Part shown: positions 39,701 through 51,700 of the stretch, piece by piece
Layout of the letters: each line of letters begins with the position of its first letter
Numbering within the stretch: position 1 is the stretch's first letter
Origin: Choristoneura fumiferana
Lineage: Eukaryota; Arthropoda; Insecta; Lepidoptera; Tortricidae
DNA length: 64,000 bases
Direction: 5' to 3'
Assembly (NCBI RefSeq): GCF_025370935.1
Contig: NC_133499.1
Span: 6,350,234-6,414,233, forward strand
Notes under the pieces: generated by a model
Told to the model about the DNA's origin: nothing
What the model saw: the letters and a program-made list of their open reading frames with translations, nothing else
Database searches by the model: none
Position numbers and translations under genes: made by a program

Positions 39701-42700
39701 TTGAAATCCTTTGACAAACCAACCGAAGCGAAAGAAAGACAGAAAGGAAATATTTTATTTGTTTCACCACTCACGGATAAATTTTATTGGACAGATAAGA
39801 CGTGTGATGCCGTCTCTGTTTGTTTTGTCCGTATAGACGGAGACGGCGTCACATTGATTTGTCACATAAAATTAATCAATATGGTATTTAAAAAGCCTCT
39901 TAAGCAGAGGACCATGGGTTCAAACTCTGGCTCGCACGAAATTACATTTGAATTGACAGTGACCTATGATTCAAACTGATCGTGATTGACCCCGATCTCA
40001 CCTGACGTTAAGTGCAGATGAGGCCAAAGCTGTATCTCACTGGTTCAGTGACAGCCTATTCACTCTAGCCTTGAAGAGCCCTAGGTTTTTGAACGGAACT
40101 CAACTTTTTAATTCTTTTGTCCCTAGGTCGGAATGGTGGCGTGGCGTTTAACCCTGTTCACGCCGGAATGCCCCAAAGGCCGCGACATAATTGTCATAGC
40201 GAACGACTTGACCTATTATATGGGTTCATTCGGCCCCCAAGAGGACTGGGTGTATTACCGCGCGTCGCAATACGCCAGGGAACTTAAGATACCGAGGGTA
40301 AGTTGTAACAGTGTTTAGAGGTTGAAGACCATGTGTCTAGCTTTGCATTGCTTGAAACTATAACTTTCAGTACGTATGGCTCCACCTCCATGACCATTTT
40401 GAACAATTTTAAAAACTGATTAGGCTTTTTTTAATATAATTATCAATTTGCGGCCCATGGGTGCAATATGGCGACGAAAACATAAGATGGATAAGGCTTC
40501 CCTTAGTTTTCTTGAGTAATATGTATGAGTATAAATATATGCAGTATTTGTTATACTTATCAGAAATTACATGTTTTCTACATTAAGAAAGTACTGGCCA
40601 CTTGTAATGAGGGCTATCGCGTATGAATTCGCCGCTAGAGGCGCTAGTGTAGCGTGAGGTCTCCGAAATGTCAAATCTCATAGTTTTTGGGTGAGCTACG
40701 CGGGTTTATTTATAATCAGAATAATTTTGTGAATATTTTGCAATATCTGAAATTAATTATGGCAAATATACGTTCCGGGGCAAGGAATGTCTGTGTTTTG
40801 AGACAGTTTTGTCTTTCGGAAACCTTTGTCCTCCCTTTTTTCCGAACAAAACGGGGACTATGCAACACTGTGGCGTGCTCGATATTTTTATGGTACGGTT
40901 TTAAGGTGTATTAAAGATGATTTGTTTTCACGCCCGTAATAACAGACCTTGAAAGCCATACTTAAAAACCTCACGCAACAGTGCGCCATCTAGTGAGACA
41001 AAAAACGATAGCTCTCATTGTCACCTTTTGAGACTATAAAGTGTTAATATCTACTACATCTCAAACTTGTCAATATGTCGTATCCGTATTACGTATATTG
41101 TACATTATTTTCCAAGCTTCTTAGTGCAACATAAATGGAAACTGCCTGTGGCCCATTTCACGAAGCTACAATTTACAATTTACAAGCGGTAGTCTCTTTT
41201 CAATACATTCTGTTAAACAAAGACTACCGTTTGTAAATTGTAACTTGCAGCTTCGTGAAATAGGCACAGGTCTTTGAAATACAGTAATTTGTAGGAAGTC
41301 GAAGCCGCGTTGAATAGTCTCATCATACTCATTACAGATCTACTTAAGCGTGAACTCCGGCGCTCGAATCGGTGTAGCTGAAGAAGTGAAAGCCGCATTC
41401 AACGTCGCTTGGATCGACGCCGAGCGGCCGGAGAGGGGCTTCAAGTATCTATACCTCACGCCAGAAGGGTACAGCAAGTTGGGTCCTCTCGGCTCTGTCA
41501 AGACGCAGCTGATCGACGACGAAGGAGAGTCCCGGTACAAGATCACTGACATCATTGGTGAGTTGTTTAAATCATAGTTTGACGATTTCCCTCCGAGTGC
41601 ACCGCAAACGAGCGGTCGCAGTGAAGCATCGGTGAGGTGTCAAAAGAGTCTTTTCTGGAGCGAGTTACTGAAGGAGCAGAGGCTGTTTCGTCTAACGTGC
41701 GCTTCGTCCTATGCTGCGGGACAGGAAGAAGTGGCGAAAGTGATTTGTGATTCCGAGTAGGTTAAGCAATATTGCCTCCGGTCGCTGAAATCATTGGTAA
41801 GTTATTACAATACCTATGAAACAATAATGTGACTGACTGGCTGTCTTCAACGTTACTCGAATCGACGCCGAGCGGCCAGAGGGGCTTCAAGTATCTATAC
41901 CTCACCTCAGAAGGGTACAGCAAGTTGGGTCCTCTCGGCTCTGTCAAGACGCAGCTGATCGACGACGAAGGAGAGTCCCGGTACAAGATCACTGACATCA
42001 TTGGTGAGTTTTTTAAATCATAGTTTGACGATTTCCCTCCGAGTGCACCGCAAACGAGCGGTCGCAGTGAAGCATCGGTGAGGTGTCAAAAGAGTCTTTT
42101 TCTGGAGCGAGTTACTGAAGGAGCAGAGGCTGTTTTGTCTAACGTGCGCTTCGTCCTATGCTGCGGGACAGGAAGAAGTGGCGAAAGTGATTTGTGATTC
42201 CGAGTAGGTTAAGCAATATTGCCTCCGGTCGCTGAAATCATTGGTAAGTTATTACAATACCTATGAAACAATAATGTGACTGACTGGCTGTCTTCAACGT
42301 TACTCGAATCGACGGCGAGCGGCCAGAGGGGCTTCAAGTATCTATACCTCACGCCAGAAGGGTACAGCAAGTTGGGTCCTCTCGGCTCTGTCAAGACGCA
42401 GCTGATCGACGACGAAGGAGAGTCCCGGTACAAGATCACTGACATCATTGGTGAGTTGTTTAAATCATAGTTTGACGATTTCCCTCCGAGTGCACCGCAA
42501 ACGAGCGGTCGCAGTGAAGCATCGGTGAGGTGTCAAAAGAGTCTTTTTCTGGAGCGGGTTGTGTTGTTTAACGCGCGGCTCTCTGTCATCATCTCTACAA
42601 GGTTTTATTTAGTTTCACCTGTCCCGTTGTCTCTCTGTTAAATTCGACCAACTCCCAGTAGTTGGATTGACTTGAAATTTGGTATACTTATGTAAATTGC

Positions 42701-45700
42701 GTGACAATACAATAATCTAGTAGTGACATCCTGGTAGTCCGGCCAGGATCGTCTCCGCAGGACGGAACTCTTCAACGGTTAATGGCATCGACTTGAAATT
42801 TGGTATGACAATATAAGTACAGTAAACAAAAAGTACAGTCAGCAAAAAAAGCTTGTATTAAAAATGAAATTTTTACTAAATCCTAAATCGTGTGACACGA
42901 GTAGAGGTAAGTTTTTTTTCACATTCCATTCCAAGTCGAAGCAAGTCGTTTTAAAAAAAACTCTGAATGCAGTATTGCTAAGTAAAAACAAAATAAAGTC
43001 TCCTTCCAGCAAAATATCTTATCCACAATATGTATTTAAGGTACAGTCAACTACAAAAAGATCGATACGGCCAAAGTTAGAACAATATGTATAGGCGACT
43101 TTATTGAGCCAACATTAAGGTCGTGTATACATATTCTTGTAAATCGATATCTTTGTACTGTATTTTCCCTTCACACCGCTTAGTCTTGGGACGCCCCTGT
43201 ATAACTGGATCCGATGATAATAACATTGTTGAACTAAAAGAAATTCTTTGCTCACCCGCGACCATAAGATAGTTAAGTTTATGCAAGATATGCGTGTTCA
43301 TGCAGTTCCTCCACCCCCACACTGTAAGAACACACACAGATCACACACTACAAAGACCAGTTTCGAACTCGACCAGAGCTCGTCTTCAGAGCAACAAAAC
43401 CGTACACCATGCTACCAGATGTTAGACTAAGAAACCACAACAACCGTTTTAATTTGTCACTGTAACTCCCCAAGTACCCACCTATATTTTTTCTCAAACA
43501 AAACTACCCACAAAATATTAATAAATTGTAATCGTCCTATAAAACTACCTTCGCAAAGTAGCGCCTGATTCAGTAAATTATTTAATAACATTGTTGTCAA
43601 CAGGCAAAGAGGACGGTCTGGGCGTCGAGTGTCTGCGCGACGCGGGTCTGATCGCCGGCGAGACCGCGCAGGCGTACGAGGACGTCGTCACCATATCGAT
43701 AGTGACGTGCCGCGCGATCGGCATCGGCGCTTACGTCGTCAGGTGAGACGGAAACAGACACAGCGCCATCTAGTAGCACAGAACAACTGGAACGTCCTGG
43801 GTCATCCTTCAAAGCGTACGAGGACGTCGTCACCATATCGATAGTGACGTGCCGCGCGATCGGCATCGGCGCTTACGTCGTCAGGTGAGACGGAAACAGA
43901 CACAGCGCCATCTAGTAGCACAGAACAACTGGAACGTCCTGGGTCATCCTTCAAAGCGTACGAGGACGTTGTCACCATATCGATAGTGACGTGCCGCGCG
44001 ATCGGCATCGGCGCTTACGTCGTCAGGTGAGACGGAAACAGACACAGCGCCATCTAGTAGCACAGAACAACTGCAACGTCCTGGGTCATCCTTCAAAGCG
44101 TACGAGGACGTCGTCACCATATCGATAGTGACGTGCCGCGCGATCGGCATCGGCGCTTACGTCGTCAGGTGAGACGGAAACAGACACAGCGCCATCTAGT
44201 AGCACAGAACAACTGGAACGTCCTGGGTCATCCTTCAAAGCGTACGAGGACGTCGTCACCATATCGATAGTGACGTGCCGCGCGATCGGCATCGGCGCTT
44301 ACGTCGTCAGGTGAGACGGAAACAGACACAGCGCCATCTAGTAGCACAGAACAACTGGAACGTCCTGGGTCATCCTTCAAAGCGTACGAGGACGTCGTCA
44401 CCATATCGATAGTGACGTGCCGCGCGATCGGCATCGGCGCTTACGTCGTCAGGTGAGACGGAAACAGACACAGCGCCATCTAGTAGCACAGAACAACTGG
44501 AACGTCCTGGGTCATCCTTCAAAGCGTACGAGGACGTCGTCACCATATCGATAGTGACGTGCCGCGCGATCGGCATCGGCGCTTACGTCGTCAGGTGAGA
44601 CGGAAACAGACACAGCGCCATCTAGTAGCACAGAACAACTGCAACGTCCTGGGTCATCCTTCAAAGCGTACGAGGACGTCGTCACCATATCGATAGTGAC
44701 GTGCCGCGCGATCGGCATCGGCGCTTACGTCGTCAGGTGAGACGGAAACAGACACAGCGCCATCTAGTAGCACAGAACAACTGGAACGTCCTGGGTCATC
44801 CTTCAAAGCGTACGAGGACGTCGTCACCATATCGATAGTGACGTGCCGCGCGATCGGCATCGGCGCTTACGTCGTCAGGTGAGACGGAAACAGACACAGC
44901 GCCATCTAGTAGCACAGAACAACTGCAACGTCCTGGGTCATCCTTCAAAGCGTACGAGGACGTCGTCACCATATCGATAGTGACGTGCCGCGCGATCGGC
45001 ATCGGCGCTTACGTCGTCAGGTGAGACGGAAACAGACACAGCGCCATCTAGTAGCACAGAACAACTGCAACGTCCTGGGTCATCCTTCAAAGCGTACGAG
45101 GACGTCGTCACCATATCGATAGTGACGTGCCGCGCGATCGGCATCGGCGCTTACGTCGTCAGGTGAGACGGAAACAGACACAGCGCCATCTAGTAGCACA
45201 GAACAACTGCAACGTCCTGGGTCATCCTTCAAAGCGTACGAGGACGTCGTCACCATATCGATAGTGACGTGCCGCGCGATCGGCATCGGCGCTTACGTCG
45301 TCAGGTGAGACGGAAACAGACACAGCGCCATCTAGTAGCACAGAACAACTGGAACGTCCTGGGTCATCCTTCAAAGCGTACGAGGACGTCGTCACCATAT
45401 CGATAGTGACGTGCCGCGCGATCGGCATCGGCGCTTACGTCGTCAGGTGAGACGGAAACAGACACAGCGCCATCTAGTAGCACAGAACAACTGGAACGTC
45501 CTGGGTCATCCTTCAAAGCGTACGAGGACGTCGTCACCATATCGATAGTGACGTGCCGCGCGATCGGCATCGGCGCTTACGTCGTCAGGTGAGACGGAAA
45601 CAGACACAGCGCCATCTAGTAGCACAGAACAACTGGAACGTCCTGGGTCATCCTTCAAAGCGTACGAGGACGTTGTCACCATATCGATAGTGACGTGCCG

Positions 45701-48700
45701 CGCGATCGGCATCGGCGCTTACGTCGTCAGGTGAGACGGAAACAGACACAGCGCCATCTAGTAGCACAGAACAACTGCAACGTCCTGGGTCATCCTTCAA
45801 AGCGTACGAGGACGTCGTCACCATATCGATAGTGACGTGCCGCGCGATCGGCATCGGCGCTTACGTCGTCAGGTGAGACGGAAACAGACACAGCGCCATC
45901 TAGTAGCACAGAACAACTGGAACGTCCTGGGTCATCCTTCAAAGCGTACGAGGACGTCGTCACCATATCGATAGTGACGTGCCGCGCGATCGGCATCGGC
46001 GCTTACGTCGTCAGGTGAGACGGAAACAGACACAGCGCCATCTAGTAGCACAGAACAACTGGAACGTCCTGGGTCATCCTTCAAAGCGTACGAGGACGTC
46101 GTCACCATATCGATAGTGACGTGCCGCGCGATCGGCATCGGCGCTTACGTCGTCAGGTGAGACGGAAACAGACACAGCGCCATCTAGTAGCACAGAACAA
46201 CTGGAACGTCCTGGGTCATCCTTCAAAGCGTACGAGGACGTCGTCACCATATCGATAGTGACGTGCCGCGCGATCGGCATCGGCGCTTACGTCGTCAGGT
46301 GAGACGGAAACAGACACAGCGCCATCTAGTAGCACAGAACAACTGCAACGTCCTGGGTCATCCTTCAAAGCGTACGAGGACGTCGTCACCATATCGATAG
46401 TGACGTGCCGCGCGATCGGCATCGGCGCTTACGTCGTCAGGTGAGACGGAAACAGACACAGCGCCATCTAGTAGCACAGAACAACTGGAACGTCCTGGGT
46501 CATCCTTCAAAGCGTACGAGGACGTCGTCACCATATCGATAGTGACGTGCCGCGCGATCGGCATCGGCGCTTACGTCGTCAGGTGAGACGGAAACAGACA
46601 CAGCGCCATCTAGTAGCACAGAACAACTGGAACGTCCTGGGTCATCCTTCAAAGCGTACGAGGACGTCGTCACCATATCGATAGTGACGTGCCGCGCGAT
46701 CGGCATCGGCGCTTACGTCGTCAGGTGAGACGGAAACAGACACAGCGCCATCTAGTAGCACAGAACAACTGGAACGTCCTGGGTCATCCTTCAAAGCGTA
46801 CGAGGACGTCGTCACCATATCGATAGTGACGTGCCGCGCGATCGGCATCGGCGCTTACGTCGTCAGGTGAGACGGAAACAGACACAGCGCCATCTAGTAG
46901 CACAGAACAACTGCAACGTCCTGGGTCATCCTTCAAAGCGTACGAGGACGTCGTCACCATATCGATAGTGACGTGCCGCGCGATCGGCATCGGCGCTTAC
47001 GTCGTCAGGTGAGACGGAAACAGACACAGCGCCATCTAGTAGCACAGAACAACTGGAACGTCCTGGGTCATCCTTCAAAGCGTACGAGGACGTCGTCACC
47101 ATATCGATAGTGACGTGCCGCGCGATCGGCATCGGCGCTTACGTCGTCAGGTGAGACGGAAACAGACACAGCGCCATCTAGTAGCACAGAACAACTGAAA
47201 CGTCCTGGGTCATCCTTCAAAGCGTACGAGGACGTCGTCACCATATCGATAGTGACGTGCCGCGCGATCGGCATCGGCGCTTACGTCGTCAGGTGAGACG
47301 GAAACAGACACAGCGCCATCTAGTAGCACAGAACAACTGCAACGTCCTGGGTCATCCTTCAAAGCGTACGAGGACGTCGTCACCATATCGATAGTGACGT
47401 GCCGCGCGATCGGCATCGGCGCTTACGTCGTCAGGTGAGACGGAAACAGACACAGCGCCATCTAGTAGCACAGAACAACTGGAACGTCCTGGGTCATCCT
47501 TCAAAGCGTACGAGGACGTCGTCACCATATCGATAGTGACGTGCCGCGCGATCGGCATCGGCGCTTACGTCGTCAGGTGAGACGGAAACAGACACAGCGC
47601 CATCTAGTAGCACAGAACAACTGCAACGTCCTGGGTCATCCTTCAAAGCGTACGAGGACGTCGTCACCATATCGATAGTGACGTGCCGCGCGATCGGCAT
47701 CGGCGCTTACGTCGTCAGGTGAGACGGAAACAGACACAGCGCCATCTAGTAGCACAGAACAACTGCAACGTCCTGGGTCATCCTTCAAAGCGTACGAGGA
47801 CGTCGTCACCATATCGATAGTGACGTGCCGCGCGATCGGCATCGGCGCTTACGTCGTCAGGTGAGACGGAAACAGACACAGCGCCATCTAGTAGCACAGA
47901 ACAACTGGAACGTCCTGGGTCATCCTTCAAAGCGTACGAGGACGTCGTCACCATATCGATAGTGACGTGCCGCGCGATCGGCATCGGCGCTTACGTCGTC
48001 AGGTGAGACGGAAACAGACACAGCGCCATCTAGTAGCACAGAACAACTGGAACGTCCTGGGTCATCCTTCAAAGCGTACGAGGACGTCGTCACCATATCG
48101 ATAGTGACGTGCCGCGCGATCGGCATCGGCGCTTACGTCGTCAGGTGAGACGGAAACAGACACAGCGCCATCTAGTAGCACAGAACAACTGCAACGTCCT
48201 GGGTCATCCTTCAAAGCGTACGAGGACGTCGTCACCATATCGATAGTGACGTGCCGCGCGATCGGCATCGGCGCTTACGTCGTCAGGTGAGACGGAAACA
48301 GACACAGCGCCATCTAGTAGCACAGAACAACTGGAACGTCCTGGGTCATCCTTCAAAGCGTACGAGGACGTCGTCACCATATCGATAGTGACGTGCCGCG
48401 CGATCGGCATCGGCGCTTACGTCGTCAGGTGAGACGGAAACAGACACAGCGCCATCTAGTAGCACAGAACAACTGGAACGTCCTGGGTCATCCTTCAAAG
48501 CGTACGAGGACGTCGTCACCATATCGATAGTGACGTGCCGCGCGATCGGCATCGGCGCTTACGTCGTCAGGTGAGACGGAAACAGACTGCAGCATCTAGT
48601 TTTCGCCTGAGTCAGACATCATCATCCCAGCCAACATACGTCCCACTGCTGGGCACAGGCCTCCTCTCAGAACAAGAGGGCTTGCGGACAGCGGGACATG

Positions 48701-51700
48701 CGGAAGCTCAACTCCCCTCACCCATTTTAACTACAGTCAGCAGTGTTTCCGGACAACTATGATCGGGGCTTTCAAGAAAAGGGCTTATACTTTCTTAACC
48801 TTTTCGCCGCCACGTCAAATACAAAAGACATCACCCATACGCCAGGCTTTTATGTTGCAATGCCTAAAATTGAACCTTAACATAATTGAGCGATGGTTGC
48901 TTTTGCATTGAAGTAATGGATCTATATATAGGTCGTCGGCGTGGAACCTGCCGGTGTGTATATATGATGTGAGTCGTTGGCGTCGAAAAGGTTAAAAGGA
49001 CGGCAACTAAATCGGTTTTTGGTTATAAGGGTCACTTAACTTTTTAGTGTATGGTATTCTGTCCCGTAACTCGGGAAACATCACTGACACACTTTGGTAG
49101 AAAAATGTTTGCAATGTATATTATTTATTAGCATGCTTAGGAAATGAGCCATGAAGGAATTGCGTTAAAACTGTCACAATTCCTAACTTTTAGTGGATTT
49201 CTACCCCATAAAATCATATTTTTTAATCCCCGACGCAAAAAGTGGGGTGTTATAAGTTTGACCGCTATGTGTGTCTGTCTGTGGCCTCGTAGCTCTTAAA
49301 CGGGTGGACCGATATGAATGCGGTTTTTTTATTTGAAAGCACGTTTTCTAGCAATGGTTCTTAGACAGCCGTGTGGTGTTGGGTTAGAATTACACCTCTC
49401 CATTTCTTCCGTGGATGTCGTAAGAGGCGACTAAGGATATAGGTTTAGGTATACCGTAGGCGACAGGCTAGCAACTTGTCACTATTGTACCGTTTTTGTC
49501 AAACTTAAAACCTAAAATTGCTAAAAGTGGCTCCGAAGCGGTAACGTTTCGTGTGCTCTGCCTACCCCATTTGGGAATACAGGCGTGATGTTTGTTGTTG
49601 TTTGTTCTTAGACATATTTCATCAAAATCGGTTCAGCCGTTTTCGAGATATTGAACTTTTAATGAGTAACGCTCAGGATACGTTACCATGGCAACATACT
49701 CTAAATAGTTGATTGACCCTTTAGCATTTATATTGTTTGTCTTAGACTCGGCCATCGCGTCATACAAGTGGAAAACTCGTACATAATCCTGACGGGCTAC
49801 GCCGCGCTGAACAAAGTGCTCGGTCGGCCTGTGTACGCCAGCAACAACCAGCTGGGCGGCGTACAGATCATGCACAACAACGGAGTGGCCAGCGCCGTCG
49901 CCGCCACTGACTTGGACGCCGTCGGCGCTGCGCTGCGCTGGCTGGCTTACATGCCCAAGGTGGGTGCTGCCACTCTACTGACAACCCTATTGACGACCCT
50001 GGTGACAACCCTACTGACGACCCTAGTGACAACCCTAGAGACAAGTCTAATGAACTCTAGTGACAGCCCTAGTGACAACCCTGGTGAAATAGGTATAAGT
50101 GACAGGTCTAGTGTCAACCTTAGATGTAGGCGACTACTTTAGATGCGGTAGATACAGACAATCCTAGTAACAGAACTAAACACAGATAACAAACGTATAC
50201 ATATTCAAATATTCAAACTTGGTGTCGACCCTAGTGACAAGTTGTCACTGACAACCCTGGTGACAATCCTAGTGACGACACTAGTGACAACCCTGGTGAC
50301 AATCCTAGTGACGACTCTAGAATTTAGTTTTTACTTCAAACCGGCACCCTCATCCACCTCCACATAATGTGATCAAAACAAAGGGCTCTTTTAAATGTCA
50401 CTTTATACTACCAGCGCTATAGGAAAGACCATCATTGCCAAGAATAATGCGTCGCAAGAAACTTACTACCCACCTTTTCCAGGACAAAAACTCAATGGTG
50501 CCCATAATGCGCGTCTCGGACCCCATTGACCGGCCGGTGGAGTGGAAGCCGCCGCGCTCCGCCCACGACCCCCGTCTCATGCTGACCGGCGACGGAGCCC
50601 GAGGGGGTTTCTTCGATGCCGGCACCTTCGATGAGGTCATGCGGCCGTGGGCGCAGACTGTTATTGCTGGTGAGTGGTCTTTAATAGTGGAGGAGGCGGT
50701 AGACATTTGAGGACCTAAGATAACTGCAAGTGTCAACATTATACACTGGAGGTGTCAACCTCAGACACTGGTGGTGTCAACCTCAGACACTGGTGGTGTC
50801 AACCTCAGACACTGGTGGTGTCAATTACAGTCACTGAAAATGTCAACTTTAGATACAGGTGGTGTCAACCTTAGACACTGTAAGACACTGAAAGTGTTAA
50901 CTTTAGACACTGCAGGTATCAACTTCAGACACTGGTCATACTTTAGACACTGCATGAAACGTGTCAAGTTAAACTCGATTTAAAATGACAGTTATTCGGG
51001 TTTATTTCACTATATTATTATGAGACTGTGGCACATCTATCTATCTAATAGCATTAAACGAGCAATTCTTGTATACCGTTTAACACGGGCAAATAATTAA
51101 AACATAGTACTCGTCAAACTGAACAACATTAGTTCAGCGACTTTTAAAATATTTTTTATTTTTATTTTTATTACACTTTTAAGTTTATTCGAAGAAGCAA
51201 TGTTAGGCACTTGTTCCACCAGCGACGATGAGCGAGAAGCGAGTAGAGCGAGTAACTAGAAACAAGTGGGCGAGCAGCGACAAGCGAGTGTAGTTTTGTC
51301 GCTCGGCTGTAAGCGAGTCGACTCGCTCGTGCGGGGCGGCCGCCAAGCTGACATCGCTGAGCAAGTATCTATAGCTCAGCGAGTTTTATAGCTCTTGTCG
51401 CTGCGATAAAAGATGTAAGAGCGAGTTCTCGCCGACAGTGTGAACAGCCAGCGATCAACTATTAATATATGTGTATCTTTTACTCACACAGGATCTTATA
51501 TCTTTTGTTTGTTTCTTGAGCGAGAAAATAGTCGATAGCCAATCGTTTCCTCGCTGGCGGTGAGACAAGTGCCTAAAGCAAAGTGTTTGATATTTGTAGC
51601 GTGACAGGCGACATCAGTTGGGTTCTAGGATGGCGTACATTGAATTTACGATTATGTTTGTTAGAAAAAAAAAAAAGTTAAGTTTTGATTTTAATTAGTG

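Noticed and set aside
41762..42470. Two extra carboxyltransferase exons (possible mutually exclusive exons 26b/26c)
   Set aside because: They lack the 5' part and an acceptor, and carry a 2-bp deletion that breaks the frame; they are tails of a tandem duplication.
43597..48552. Tandem family of more than 30 identical 68-codon antisense ORFs
   Set aside because: They are the complement of the 142-bp satellite derived from ACC exon 27; identity follows from the repeat, not from a gene family.
43672..48597. CRISPR-like regularly spaced array
   Set aside because: Repeat and spacer are both constant, the unit is 142 bp, it contains a eukaryotic exon end, and no cas genes exist here.
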